Shown here in pieces: positions 44,044-53,256 of a stretch of DNA of 64,000 bases; within the stretch, counting starts at the first letter, position 1, and each line of letters opens with the position of its first letter. The stretch covers positions 5,828,001 through 5,892,000 of the forward strand of contig CP086683.1 of the NCBI GenBank assembly GCA_030544685.1. The letters are read 5' to 3'. The DNA comes from Pseudomonas sp. B21_DOA. Its GTDB lineage: Bacteria > Pseudomonadota > Gammaproteobacteria > Pseudomonadales > Pseudomonadaceae. Both the position numbers and the translations under genes were made by a program. Below the pieces are notes generated by a model. That model saw only the letters and a list, made by a program, of their open reading frames with translations. It did no database searches and was not told the origin of the DNA.

Positions 44044-45042
44044 ATGGATCCGCGCAGTGAAGTACTGCTTCGTCAGGCCGAGTTATTCCAGGGTTCGCTG
44101 CTGTTGGCCGGCCTGCCCGCCGATGATTTGCTCGGGCGTCTGCCGAATGCGTTCGGCTGGTGCTGGCACGCTGGCGACCAAGCCGCACTGGACGCGCGTT
44201 TCGAGGGCCGCAGCCAGTTCGGCGTGAATGTCCCGGAGCGCGAGTTTGACAGCGCTGTGGTGTTCCTGCCCAAGTCCAAGGACCTCACCGATTACATCCT
44301 CAACGCCGTGGCGTCGCGTCTGGCCGGGCGCGAGGTGTTTCTGGTCGGGGAAAAACGCAGCGGCATCGAAGGCGCGTCGAAACAGCTCAACCCGTTCGGC
44401 AAGCCGCGCAAACTCGACAGCGCTCGCCACTGTCAGCTCTGGCAAGTCACCGTGGCCAATGCGCCTGAAGCGAAATCGCTGGAAAGCCTGGCGCAGACGT
44501 ACGAACTGCCGCTGGCCGAAGGGCCGTTGAAGGTCATCAGCTTGCCAGGCGTGTTCAGCCACGGTCGTCTGGATCGCGGCAGCGCCCTGCTGCTGGAGCA
44601 TCTGGACAAACTGCCGAGCGGCCATCTGCTTGATTTCGGTTGCGGTGCCGGCGTGCTCGGGGCTGCGGTGAAACGTCGCTATCCGCACAATCAGGTGACC
44701 TTGCTCGATGTCGACGCATTCGCTGCCGCCAGCAGCCGCCTGACCCTTGCTGCCAACGGCCTGGAAGCGGAAGTACTGACCGGCGATGGCATCGATGCCG
44801 CACCGATGGGTTTGAGCGCGATTCTGAGCAATCCGCCTTTCCATGTCGGCGTGCATACCGATTATTTCGCTACGGAGAGTTTGCTGCGAAAAGCGGCGAA
44901 ACATCTGAAAAACGGTGGCGAACTGCGCCTTGTGGCGAACAGCTTCCTCAAGTATCAGCCGCTGATCGAGGAGCACCTAGGCGTGTGTGCGATCAAAGCC
45001 GAAGGCAACGGCTTCCGGATTTACCGGGCCAAGCGCGGTTGA
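44044..45042 (+). CDS. rsmC: 16S rRNA (guanine1207-N2)-methyltransferase
   Basis: SAM-dependent enzyme for N2-methylation of G1207 in 16S rRNA. 332 residues: an N-terminal non-catalytic methyltransferase-like half (starts [15 protein letters not shown]) and a catalytic C-terminal half with [16 protein letters not shown] and the active-site SNPPFH. Preceded by an AAGGAG ribosome site 5 bp before the ATG, which argues that translation starts here rather than in the upstream dehydrogenase. Ends just before the riboswitch region. Confidence 0.93.
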   Translation: MDPRSEVLLRQAELFQGSLLLAGLPADDLLGRLPNAFGWCWHAGDQAALDARFEGRSQFGVNVPEREFDSAVVFLPKSKDLTDYILNAVASRLAGREVFLVGEKRSGIEGASKQLNPFGKPRKLDSARHCQLWQVTVANAPEAKSLESLAQTYELPLAEGPLKVISLPGVFSHGRLDRGSALLLEHLDKLPSGHLLDFGCGAGVLGAAVKRRYPHNQVTLLDVDAFAAASSRLTLAANGLEAEVLTGDGIDAAPMGLSAILSNPPFHVGVHTDYFATESLLRKAAKHLKNGGELRLVANSFLKYQPLIEEHLGVCAIKAEGNGFRIYRAKRG

Positions 45043-45089
45043 AAATTTGTTCTTGCCCAATCGGATTTGCCTAGGCAGAATCCGCTCCG

Positions 45090-45280
45090 TCCTAGGGAGT
45101 AGTCTCCCACGAGCGCCATGCTCGTCCGGCATACGTCAACATACTTGATCCTCAGATCATGGCGTATGCGACCCAAGCGTCCGCACCAGACGGATCGCAG
45201 GGTTTGACAAGACCTATGACACGCACACCTTACCCGGGGCGGGAAGGCTGTACGTGTCATAGCCGTGTCGACCCGCCCCT
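45090..45280 (+). promoter_or_regulatory. yybP-ykoY manganese riboswitch and expression platform
   Basis: The leader has GGGAGTAG (45095-45102), ACGTCAACAT (about 45134) and GACAAGACCTATG (45206-45218), which match the conserved loop and helix sequences of the yybP-ykoY aptamer as I know it from E. coli mntP. Downstream, CTATGACACG (45214-45223) pairs perfectly with CGTGTCATAG (45253-45262). GGGGCGGG (45236-45243) can instead pair with CCCGCCCC (45272-45279), directly before the ribosome site TTAGGAAAA, so the switch may act at translation start. Confidence 0.85.
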
Positions 45281-45293
45281 TAGGAAAACCCTG

Positions 45294-45878
45294 ATGCTGG
45301 ACTCGTTACTCGTTCCCACCGCAATCGTTGCCTTGGCCGAAATCGGCGACAAGACGCAACTGCTCGCGCTGATTCTCGCCGCTCGCTTTCGCAAACCCTG
45401 GCCGATCATTGCCGGGATTGTCGCCGCGACCCTGGCCAACCACGCAGCAGCCGGTGCGGTAGGCGCCTGGTTCGGCAGTTTCTTCTCCGACGCCGTCCTG
45501 CACTGGATCCTCGCCGCCAGCTTCGCCGCCACGGCGCTGTGGACCCTGGTCCCGGACAAAATGGATGACGACGAAGCCAGCACGGCGCGCAAGTTCGGGC
45601 CGTTCCTGACCACGCTGATCGCGTTCTTCCTCGCGGAAATCGGCGACAAGACGCAGATCGCCACGGTGATGCTCGCCGCGCAATATCCGGAACTGTGGCT
45701 GGTGATTATCGGCACCACCGTGGGCATGCTGATTGCCAACGTGCCGGTGGTCCTGGCGGGTAACTTTGCCGCAGAGAAACTGCCGCTGACCCTGATCCGC
45801 CGCCTCGCGGCTTCGGCGTTCATGATTCTGGCGATTGTTGCGGTTTATAAAGCGATGCAGAGCAGCGGCTGGGTTTAA
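45294..45878 (+). CDS. TMEM165/GDT1 family manganese transporter (UPF0016)
   Basis: 194 residues with two homologous halves, each with the signature AEIGDKTQ (near residues 15-22 and 110-117) in a membrane helix. Starts MLDSLLVPTAIVALAEIGDK. Bacterial relatives export Mn2+ (MneA of Vibrio cholerae), and the upstream yybP-ykoY riboswitch, which turns on Mn2+ efflux genes, points to the same role here. Located in the inner membrane. Confidence 0.92.
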   Translation: MLDSLLVPTAIVALAEIGDKTQLLALILAARFRKPWPIIAGIVAATLANHAAAGAVGAWFGSFFSDAVLHWILAASFAATALWTLVPDKMDDDEASTARKFGPFLTTLIAFFLAEIGDKTQIATVMLAAQYPELWLVIIGTTVGMLIANVPVVLAGNFAAEKLPLTLIRRLAASAFMILAIVAVYKAMQSSGWV

Positions 45879-45924
45879 CCCCGTCTACTGAACTACCCAA
45901 AACCTGTGGTGAGGGGATTTGAAG

Positions 45925-45955
45925 GATCGTTCCCACGCTCTGCGTGGGAACGATC
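45925..45955. repeat. GATCGTTCCCACGC-family palindrome
   Basis: Near-perfect palindrome GATCGTTCCCACGC TCT GCGTGGGAACGATC, lying between the convergent GDT1-type gene and the M48 gene. It could also act as a transcript-end hairpin for both. Same core as at 20961 and 59626. Confidence 0.82.
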
Positions 45956-45961
45956 ATTGGC

Positions 45962-46780
45962 TCAGGACTTCGGGGCTTTTTCGTACAGCGGCATCACCTT
46001 CGGAATCGCTGCCTGCAACGCAGCAATGCGGCTGCTCGATGCCGGGTGAGTGCTCATGAATTCCGGCGGCGCGCCTTCGGAAGCCTTGCTCATCTTGTCC
46101 CATAGAGTGATCGCTGCGTTCGGGTTGTAGCCGGCGCGGGCGGCCAGTTCCAGGCCGATCAGGTCGGCTTCGTTTTCGTTGGCGCGGCTGTTGGGCAAGG
46201 TCATGCCGTAGTTGGCCACGGTGTCGGCCAGCGCCAGGCTGTCCTGACCCAAGCCGAACAAGGCACCGGCGCCCTGCTTGGCCATTTCCATACCATAGGC
46301 CTTGGACATCGCTTCACGACCGTGCTCGCGCAGGGCGTGGGCAATTTCATGGCCCATGACCGCAGCGATTTCGTCGTCGGTGAGTTTCAGGCTGTCGATC
46401 AGCCCGGTATAGAAAATGATCTTGCCGCCGGGACCGCAGTTGGCGTTGAGCTCATCGCTCTTGATCAGATTGACTTCCCATTGCCACTGCGCCGCGTCCG
46501 GGCGGAAGGTCGGCGCCTGGGCGATCAAGCGGTTGGCGATGGTCTGCACGCGCTTGGCTTCCGGGCTGGTCTTGTCCAGCACACCCTTGCTCGACGCCTC
46601 GCCGACAGTCTTCTGATACGACTGCGCGTACATCTGGTCGACCTCTTGCGAGGACAGCATGCTGAACATGTACTGCTTGCGCTCCACGCCCACAGCGCCG
46701 CCGCTGGTGGTGTTGACCGACTGACAACCGGCCAGCAACAGCGCTGCGCTCAGTGCACTTGTAACCAATGTCTTGTTCAT
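45962..46780 (-). CDS. M48 family metallopeptidase lipoprotein (LoiP-like)
   Basis: 272 residues: signal peptide MNKTLVTSALSAALLLAGC with lipobox, zinc site MGHEIAHALREHG (about residue 142), a later NENEADLIGLELAARAGY (third ligand Glu) and THPASSSRIAAL, which is typical of the Oma1/LoiP branch. Probable outer-membrane quality-control protease. Divergent from the chemoreceptor gene; no partner gene beside it. Confidence 0.93.
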   Translation of the reverse strand: MNKTLVTSALSAALLLAGCQSVNTTSGGAVGVERKQYMFSMLSSQEVDQMYAQSYQKTVGEASSKGVLDKTSPEAKRVQTIANRLIAQAPTFRPDAAQWQWEVNLIKSDELNANCGPGGKIIFYTGLIDSLKLTDDEIAAVMGHEIAHALREHGREAMSKAYGMEMAKQGAGALFGLGQDSLALADTVANYGMTLPNSRANENEADLIGLELAARAGYNPNAAITLWDKMSKASEGAPPEFMSTHPASSSRIAALQAAIPKVMPLYEKAPKS

Positions 46781-47018
46781 TCAAAAGCTCCCTGAAAACC
46801 TGAGGCGTATCCTAGGCGGCTAATTGTATTGGCGCCAGATACAACGCACATTCACCTAAGGCCGCAAGACTGGCTGGAAATTCCTCAACGCGCATTGAAT
46901 CCGCCGTGCACCGATCCATCAGCGACATCGCGCGGCGATTCCGACCAACGTCTCTCATGGCCCCGCACACCCCGCCGATAAATCCCTCGCAGATAGTCCT
47001 CTTGCGTGCGGAGCTCCC

Positions 47019-49158
47019 ATGAAGTTCAAGTCGATCCAGTTTTCCGTCGCCGCCCTGGCCGGCGCCATCGTTCTCAGCGTGGTCGCGGCGCTGGTGCTGT
47101 ACGCGCTGTTCTCCGGCGCTCGCACTCAAGAGATGGTGCAACAGCGCACCCAGGCGCAGTTCGAGCAAGTCATCGAGCAGCGCCTGACTTCGCTGGCGCA
47201 GACGCAGGTCAGCCAGATCCAGCGCGAACTCGAAGCGCCGCTGCTAATTGCCGGCGGTCTGGTGCGCGTCAACGCCCTGCTCGGCACAAACGGCGCGGAT
47301 GGCCAGCCGCGCCTGAGCGTCAGCCGCGAGCAACTGATCAGCCTGATCAAGGAAAACGTCGAAAAAACCCGAAGATTCTCGGCACCTACATTGGCTGGGA
47401 AAAAACGCGCTGGACCACAATGACGCGGCTTACGTCGGCAGCTCTGTGGTCGGTATCGATCCTGCCAACGGGCGCTTTTTGCCGTGGTGGTTCCGCAATA
47501 CCGACGGCAGCCTGGGCGTGGACAAACTGGCCGATGTCGACGATCAGAAAACCCTGTCCACCGGGGTGCGCGCCAGCGAGTACTACCTGTGCTCGAAAGA
47601 GACGAAGAAACCTTGTGTGATCGACCCGGCACCGTACAAGGTCGGCGACAAGATCGTCATGCTCGCCTCGTTCATCGAACCGATCATGGTCAACGGCGCG
47701 TTTCAGGGCATCGTCGGCGCCGACCTCTCGGTGAACTTCATTCAGGACATGCTCCTCGCCGCCAACCAGAAGCTTTACAGCGGCGCCGGTGAAATGGCGC
47801 TGGTCGGCGGCAACGGTCGGATCGTTGCCTACACCAAGGATTCGAGCAAATTCGGTGAAAAAGTCAGCGACATCCTCGACGCCGAACAGACCAGCAACCT
47901 GGCCAACCTCAAGCGCGACGAGGTGACTTATTCGGTCAATCAGGCCAAGGGCCGCATCGAGTTGTACCTGCCGTTCGGCATCGGCCAGACCGACGCACGC
48001 TGGACGCTGATGCTGCAATTGCCGCTCAACGCGGTCATGGCCGATCTGCAAAACCTCCAGGCCGATCTTGATGCCCAGCGCAAATCCGACACCTTCGGCA
48101 TGGCCATGGTCGGCCTGGTCATCGCCGGCATCGGCCTGCTGGTGATCTGGCTGGTGGGCCACGGCATCGCGCGGCCACTCAAGCAAATGGTCGCCATGCT
48201 CGATGACATCGCTCAGGGCGAAGGCGACCTGACCCGGCGTTTGAGCAGTGACCGCAGCGATGAACTGGGCTCGATTGCCAAGGGCTTCAACACCTTCCTC
48301 GCCAAGTTGCAGGCGATGATCACCCAGGTGGTGACCTCGGTGCAGAGCGTCAGCGATTCCTCGGAACACACCGCTGACATCGCCATCCGCACCAACATCG
48401 GCGTGCAGAAACAAATGGCCGAGATCGATCAGGTAGCGACTGCGGTGCAGGAAATGACAGCCACCGCCCAGGACGTGGCACGCAACGCCACCCAGGCGGC
48501 GCAAGCGGCAAGCCACGCCGATCAGGCCGCCAGCCAAGGCATGCAAATCGTCCGCGACACATCCAATTCAATTGGCGTGCTGGCGGTGGAAATCGGCAAG
48601 GCTGTCGACGTGGTGCAGACGCTGGCCAAGGACAGCGAAAACATCAACGCCATTCTTACCGCCATTCGTGGCATCGCCGAACAGACCAACCTGCTGGCAC
48701 TGAACGCCGCGATCGAGGCCGCGCGGGCCGGCGAGCAGGGTCGCGGTTTTGCCGTGGTTGCGGACGAAGTGCGCAATCTGGCGCAGAAAACCCAGAAGGC
48801 CACTGAAGAAATCCAGAGCATGATCCAGCAGTTGCAACAGGGCACCCGCGACGTAGTGCGTGTGATGGAAGACAGCCAGAACCGCACCGACGAAAGCGTG
48901 CAACACGCGGCAAAAGCGGCCGAAGCGCTGGAGACCATTACCCAGGCGGTGTCGGTGATCAACGACATGAACACGCAGATTGCCAGCGCGGCGGAAGAGC
49001 AAAGCGCAGTGGCCGACGACATCAACCGCAATGTGATCAACATCGGTCAGGTGGCGAATGAAGTGGCCGGCGGTGCGGATGAATCGAGTTCGGCGAGCGC
49101 CGGGCTGACCAAACTGGCCGAGCAGCAGCGGCGGTTGATCAATCAGTTCAAGGTTTGA
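47019..49158 (+). CDS. Methyl-accepting chemotaxis protein with dCache sensor, frame broken twice
   Basis: Chemoreceptor of 713 residues after repair. A first membrane segment ([20 protein letters not shown]) is followed by a periplasmic dCache-like domain ([54 protein letters not shown]), a second membrane segment (about 215-235), HAMP ([20 protein letters not shown]) and the signalling domain with the hairpin tip around [20 protein letters not shown]. One A is missing in each of the runs 47362-47367 and 47400-47405. Both are long A tracts, so sequence error is the simplest reading. Ligand unknown. Confidence 0.92.
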
Positions 49159-49171
49159 TCTTTAGATCCTC

Positions 49172-49236
49172 TTCGCGAGCAGGCTCGCTCCCACAGTTGG
49201 ATTGCATTCACATGTGGGAGCGAGCCTGCTCGCGAA
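49172..49236. repeat. REP doublet, TTCGCGAGCAGGCTCGCTCCCACAG type
   Basis: Arms 49172-49196 and 49213-49236, with a short 16-bp loop, between the chemoreceptor and the SRAP gene (convergent genes). Confidence 0.88.
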
Positions 49237-49257
49237 TATGCCGGCACAGATCACTCA

Positions 49258-49879
49258 TCAAGCCGGGGTGAGGCACTCCGGCCCATTCAACTTCGGATCA
49301 TTCACCAGATTCGCCAGCACCCGCTCACGCAGCGCTGCCGGCTCACTGGCGAGCAAACCCTGCAAGACATGCAGCGGCGTCTCGGGATCGAGCCATGCCG
49401 CCTGCCCCGCCTCATCAAGAATCAATGGCCGCCGCTGGCTCGCCGCAGACTGAGTGATCACTGCCGTGCTCAGCCAGACCTGCTCCTGCACCGGATACGC
49501 TTCCCAGATCGCGGCGAAAAACAACGACGAGCCCTCCCCGGCGTCAACCAATACGGCCGCTTGCGCTGGGTGCCGCGCCATTCGTAGAAACCGTTGGCTG
49601 GCAGCAGGCAGCGGCGCAGACGCAGCGCCTCACGAAACATCGGTTGCTCGGCCACGGTTTCGGCACGGGCATGGGCCGGGGTTTTCGACAGATCGGTCAG
49701 CCACGGCGGCGTCAGGCCCCAGCGCGCACGGGCCAAGGTGCGTTGGCCGTCTCCGTCGGCACGCAGCATCAACACCGAATCATTGGGGAAATGTTCCACT
49801 GCGCCTGCTGATCGGCGGGAAAACCTGGCAGGGCCGCGAAATCGCGGTTCCAGCGAAACAGGGCATAACGTCCACACAT
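49258..49879 (-). CDS. yedK: SRAP-domain abasic-site shield protein (HMCES/YedK), frame broken twice
   Basis: Forms a covalent link to abasic sites in single-stranded DNA through Cys2, protecting them during replication. 207 residues after repair: MCGRYALFRWNRDF gives the catalytic Cys, with family features PPWL, PANGFYEWRGTQRKRPYW and a later FFAAIWEAY. Single-base losses lie at the runs 49785-49788 (repair NISPNDSVLML) and 49536-49539 (repair LTPGEGSSLFFAAIW). It is third in the CPXCG-DUF2007-SRAP run on the minus strand. Confidence 0.9.
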
Positions 49880-49914
49880 GGGGCAACACAACTCTGAATA
49901 AAACCAACGTCAGC

Positions 49915-50175
49915 CTAACAGACCAGCGTCCCGGGGAAGCTTTCCGGTTCGTCGCCGGGCAGTGGCAGCGCGGCATTGTACGCGGTGATCAGCTCGCGGG
50001 CGTATTCGGCCTGATCGTTATCCACCGACAACCCGAGCAGTCCGAAAATCGGCAGTTCGCCCGTGCCGCCGACCAGATCACGGCCGATCAAGTGCGCTTC
50101 GATCCCTTCATTGGCGAGCATGCCCTTGAGCATTTCGCCTTCCATCAGGCTTGCCGGCTCGTAGATACGCTGCAT
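49915..50175 (-). CDS. DUF2007 domain protein
   Basis: 86 residues, begins MQRIYEPASLMEGEMLKGML. DUF2007 is a small ferredoxin-like fold often called a putative signal-transducing protein; function unknown. Lies 9 bp after the CPXCG gene and 35 bp before the SRAP gene, so the three are probably one transcript. No membrane segment. Confidence 0.85.
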   Translation of the reverse strand: MQRIYEPASLMEGEMLKGMLANEGIEAHLIGRDLVGGTGELPIFGLLGLSVDNDQAEYARELITAYNAALPLPGDEPESFPGTLVC

Positions 50176-50184
50176 ACGCGGCCC

Positions 50185-50367
50185 TCACTCGTTTTCGCTG
50201 AAGACTTCAAGATGCCACTCTTCTTCGTGCACCTGCAGGACAAAGGTGATCGGACGACAGCACACCTGGCAGTCTTCGATATACGTTTGATCCCCACCGG
50301 ACAAATCCAGAGTGGTCTCGACTTCCTCACCGCAATACGGACATTCATACACTGCATTTTCCAGCAT
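50185..50367 (-). CDS. CPXCG-motif cysteine-rich zinc-ribbon protein
   Basis: 60 residues starting MLENAVYECPYCGEEVETTL. Two Cys pairs (CPYCG and CQVCCRP) form a zinc-ribbon; the acidic tail is EEEWHLEVFSENE. The long frame up to 50499 would overlap the acyltransferase promoter, so I use the internal ATG. Function unknown. First of three minus-strand genes, and divergent from the acyltransferase gene. Confidence 0.85.
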   Translation of the reverse strand: MLENAVYECPYCGEEVETTLDLSGGDQTYIEDCQVCCRPITFVLQVHEEEWHLEVFSENE

Positions 50368-50505
50368 CGCGGTCTCCCCAGTGACTTGTGCGTATAATCG
50401 CCGGTCTATTTGCAGGGCTATTTTTGTCTGACTACTTTTCAGACCATGCCCTGCGGGTTTTCGATCAAACCCTTTACTTACCCTAGCCGTTTCCAACAAG
50501 AGAGC

Positions 50506-51672
50506 ATGATGGGCGAATTCGATGCCATCCGACCTTACGACGACAGCGAAGTACCTGCGGTACTGGCAAGGCTGCTCGGCGACAAGGCGTTTCTAGATAT
50601 CCTCACCCACTTCCGCTTCCCGCGTTTTGCCGGTGCCTTCGGCTGGATGCTCAAACCTCTTATAGCCCATCGGCTGCGTCGTGAGTTTGCCGACGTGAAT
50701 TCCGTGGCTACCTTACAGGACAAAGTCGAGTTCTACGTCGACCACACCATCGAGCGCGCCACCGACGGCGTGACCTATACCGGTGTCGAGCAATTCAAGT
50801 CCGGCAGCGCCTACCTGTTCATCGCCAACCACCGCGATATCGTCATGGACCCGGCCTTCGTCAACTACGCCGTGTACCATGCTGGCCTGCCGACGCCGCG
50901 CATCGCGATTGGCGACAACCTGCTGCAAAAGCCGTTTGTCAGTGACCTGATGCGCTTGAACAAGAGCTTCATCGTCCACCGTTCGATCACCGGCCGGCGC
51001 GAGAAAATGGCTGCGTATCAGCTGTTATCGGCATACATCAACCACTCGATCCGCAACGATTGCGCGTCGATCTGGATTGCTCAGGCGGAAGGCCGGGCGA
51101 AGGATGGCGATGATCGTACCGAGTCGGCGATCCTCAAGATGTTCCATATGAGCCGCAAGGACGAGCCGTTCGGCGAAGTGATCCGCTCGCTGAACGTCAC
51201 CCCGGTGTCGATCAGCTATGAATACGACCCGTGCGACCAGGCCAAGGCCCGCGAGCTGTACATCCGCGCCACCACCGGCACCTACGCCAAGGCGCCGGGC
51301 GAGGATGACGTGAGCATTGCCAAGGGTATCACCGGCTACAAAGGCCGGGTGCACGTGAACTTCGCCGCGCCGATCACCGAGGTGTTTGAAGACACCAAGC
51401 AATTGGCGATCGAGATGGACAAGCAGATTCTCGGCGGCTACCGGTTGTTCCCGGTGCATTACCTGGCGTACGCGCAATGGGCGGATGCCGACCCGCAACT
51501 GAATGTGCCGAAGGCGGCCGAAGTGTTCCCGGCTGACGAACTGGCCAAGGCGCAGGATGAATGGCAAAGCAGACTGGATGCCTGCCCCGCTGAGCATCGC
51601 CCGTACCTGGTGCTGCAATATGCGACGCCGGTGCGCAATCAGTATCGGGTCAAGGCTGGGTTGCCGCTGTAG
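50506..51672 (+). CDS. PlsC-like glycerolipid acyltransferase family protein
   Basis: 388 residues starting MMGEFDAIRPYDDSEVP (an alternative start is one codon later). The acyltransferase signature region is YLFIANHRDIVMDPAFVNYA, in which the Asp follows the His by six residues (H-R-D-I-V-M-D) instead of the usual five (HX4D), or HRD plays this role. Later RLNKSFIVHRSITGRREK and IAQAEGRAKDGDD match the glycerol-binding and G-rich motifs. Substrate uncertain. No neighbour suggests a pathway. Confidence 0.82.
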   Translation: MMGEFDAIRPYDDSEVPAVLARLLGDKAFLDILTHFRFPRFAGAFGWMLKPLIAHRLRREFADVNSVATLQDKVEFYVDHTIERATDGVTYTGVEQFKSGSAYLFIANHRDIVMDPAFVNYAVYHAGLPTPRIAIGDNLLQKPFVSDLMRLNKSFIVHRSITGRREKMAAYQLLSAYINHSIRNDCASIWIAQAEGRAKDGDDRTESAILKMFHMSRKDEPFGEVIRSLNVTPVSISYEYDPCDQAKARELYIRATTGTYAKAPGEDDVSIAKGITGYKGRVHVNFAAPITEVFEDTKQLAIEMDKQILGGYRLFPVHYLAYAQWADADPQLNVPKAAEVFPADELAKAQDEWQSRLDACPAEHRPYLVLQYATPVRNQYRVKAGLPL

Positions 51673-51680
51673 GCAACAGC

Positions 51681-51793
51681 GGTGGCGAGGGATTTATCCC
51701 CGCTGGACTGCGCAGCAGGCCCTGTTTTTCTCAGGTAAAAACTTGGGAGCGCTGCGCACTCCAACGGGGATAAATCCTCTCACCACAGGGTTT
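51681..51793. repeat. Inverted repeat with GGATTTATCCCCG cores
   Basis: GGCGAGGGATTTATCCCCG (about 51689-51707) faces its near-complement CGGGGATAAATCCTCTCACC (from about 51766), spanning the space between the acyltransferase and a small membrane protein gene. A further intergenic repeat type in this window, of the kind dispersed in P. fluorescens genomes. Confidence 0.7.
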
Positions 51794-51803
51794 GCTTTTG
51801 CTT

Positions 51804-52082
51804 TTAAAAGCGGGTGCTGATCCAGGAGACGATCAGGGCCAGCCCCAGGCAAGCAAAACCAAAACGATAGAAAAACCGGTTCATGCGCAACGTCGCCCAA
51901 TCGAGGATCGGCTCGGCATTCGGCTGCGCCTGACGCTGTGCCGCCAGGCTGGCCTGCGCGCGCTGCTCACGGCGGCGGGTCGCGTGCAGCAACCAACTGC
52001 CCGGAAAGGCCAGGAGCAAGGCCAGCAGATTGATCAATTTGGCGGGATGGGCGGTAAACAGCGTCATCAAGTGCAGCGACAT
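51804..52082 (-). CDS. Small inner-membrane protein of unknown function
   Basis: 92 residues starting MSLHLMTLFTAHPAKLINLL (the frame extends upstream to 52181). Two hydrophobic segments: LINLLALLLAFPGSWLLHAT near the N-terminus and FYRFGFACLGLALIVSWIST near the C-terminus, with a charged Arg/Gln-rich loop between. I do not recognise a family. Coding is supported by codon use and by its position between two repeat-rich spacers. Confidence 0.65.
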   Translation of the reverse strand: MSLHLMTLFTAHPAKLINLLALLLAFPGSWLLHATRRREQRAQASLAAQRQAQPNAEPILDWATLRMNRFFYRFGFACLGLALIVSWISTRF

Positions 52083-52275
52083 CACAGACCTCGAACTTAA
52101 CCGGTGTGGCAGACGCCAGACCGACGACCGCGGCGCGGATTCTACCCAAACCCTGACGCCCTGCCCCAGCCTTTGCGACAAATAACCTGAGAATCGACCG
52201 ATGGCTGCCCTGTGTCATGGCATCGTCACGTGGATGCTTCACCCTGCGCGCCTCGAAACCCGAATGGAATGCGAC

Positions 52276-52482
52276 ATGCTGCACGCGGAAAACCAGGATC
52301 GCCTGTACCTCATCACCCCTTATGACGACCAGCAAAGCCTGGTCGGCAGCCTCGCCTTCAACGTGCAGGACCGGCACTGGCTGGTGTATTGCGCGCTGGG
52401 CGGGCATCAGCATGCGGATTTGCCTGAGACCGACTTGCTGACCGGCGTGAGCGTGCTCGATTTTTATTCCCAGGCTGCTTGA
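52276..52482 (+). CDS. Small conserved cytoplasmic protein of unknown function
   Basis: 68 residues starting MLHAENQDRLYLITPYDDQQ, preceded by GGAA at a good distance; an in-frame ATG four codons upstream (MECD) is possible. The rest is SLVGSLAFNVQDRHWLVYCA with an acidic end. No family recognised, no motif. Divergent from the small membrane protein gene, with its own promoter region. Confidence 0.6.
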   Translation: MLHAENQDRLYLITPYDDQQSLVGSLAFNVQDRHWLVYCALGGHQHADLPETDLLTGVSVLDFYSQAA

Positions 52483-52498
52483 AGCACCGCAGATCCCC

Positions 52499-52589
52499 CT
52501 GTGGGAGCGAGCCTGCTCGCGAATGCATTGGGTCAGTCAACATTGCTTCGAATGAGCCAGCGCTTTCGCGAGCAGGCTCGCTCCCACAG
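52499..52589. repeat. REP doublet, GTGGGAGCGAGCCTGCTCGCGAA type
   Basis: Arms 52499-52523 and 52565-52589, exactly complementary over 25 bp, after the small-protein gene. Confidence 0.88.
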
Positions 52590-52618
52590 GTTTCTGCGGT
52601 ATTCAAAACATGCGGCCA

Positions 52619-52655
52619 CAAAAAGCCCGTGCTCATCGCTGGCCCCGGGCTTTTT
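52619..52655. terminator. Terminator after the YajG lipoprotein gene
   Basis: Stem AAAAGCCCG / CGGGCTTTTT with a 16-bp loop; A- and T-rich flanks let it work on both strands. It serves the YajG-type gene on the minus strand. Confidence 0.75.
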
Positions 52656-52671
52656 CACATTCGCTGCAAAC

Positions 52672-53256
52672 TTACTCAGCGAGCACCTGACCCACAGTCG
52701 GGTCCTTGAACAGACGCGTCAGTGCGTCACTCAATACATCGCTGACCAGTTTGGTGTTGGTTTCCTGATTCGGCGCCATGCCGAAGCGCTGGTCCAGCGA
52801 AGCGCCATAACGGCCGCTGTAACGGCGGTTGGCGTTCTGCACGTCGGAACGGAAGGTCGCGCCGATGGTGGCCTCAGTCACGTACATGCCTTCTTTCGGC
52901 GACTGATATTTCAACTCGGCAAGGGTCACGGTCAGTTGCGGCGCGTTGGGTGCGCTGGTGGTCGGGGTGAAGCCGAGCAGGCGCACCGCGGCTTCGGCCT
53001 GGGCCTGCAGCTTGGGCAGGATCTGCTCGCGCTGCACGGTGATGGCGCTGGTTTCCGGGTACAGGCCGCCACGGGTGCCGAGGGTTGGCGACGGACGACC
53101 GTCGACCACACGCACGATGACCGGCTGCCCGCGACCGACCGCTGGCAGTTGCGTGGTCAGCTTCGGCTCCGGATTCAGTTGTTGCGGGCTGTGGGCGCAG
53201 CCGGCGAGGGTCAAACCGGCGACAGTGATCAAACCGAACAACAGGCGTTGCAACAT
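52672..53256 (-). CDS. YajG family lipoprotein
   Basis: 194 residues starting MLQRLLFGLITVAGLTLAGC with a clear lipobox. The YajG-type domain follows (VVDGRPSPTLGTRGGLYPET, LTVTLAELKYQSPKEGMYVT, GRYGASLDQRFGMAPNQETN). Predicted outer-membrane lipoprotein; function unknown. The frame continues 43 codons upstream without similarity. Monocistronic. Confidence 0.87.
   Translation of the reverse strand: MLQRLLFGLITVAGLTLAGCAHSPQQLNPEPKLTTQLPAVGRGQPVIVRVVDGRPSPTLGTRGGLYPETSAITVQREQILPKLQAQAEAAVRLLGFTPTTSAPNAPQLTVTLAELKYQSPKEGMYVTEATIGATFRSDVQNANRRYSGRYGASLDQRFGMAPNQETNTKLVSDVLSDALTRLFKDPTVGQVLAE

Noticed and set aside
43048..45042. A true dehydrogenase-methyltransferase fusion
   Set aside because: The junction has no family similarity, a one-base repair restores two normal genes, and rsmC has its own ribosome site.
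47386..48546. 386-residue minus-strand frame
   Set aside because: Antisense to the chemoreceptor, which has unmistakable HAMP and signalling domains.
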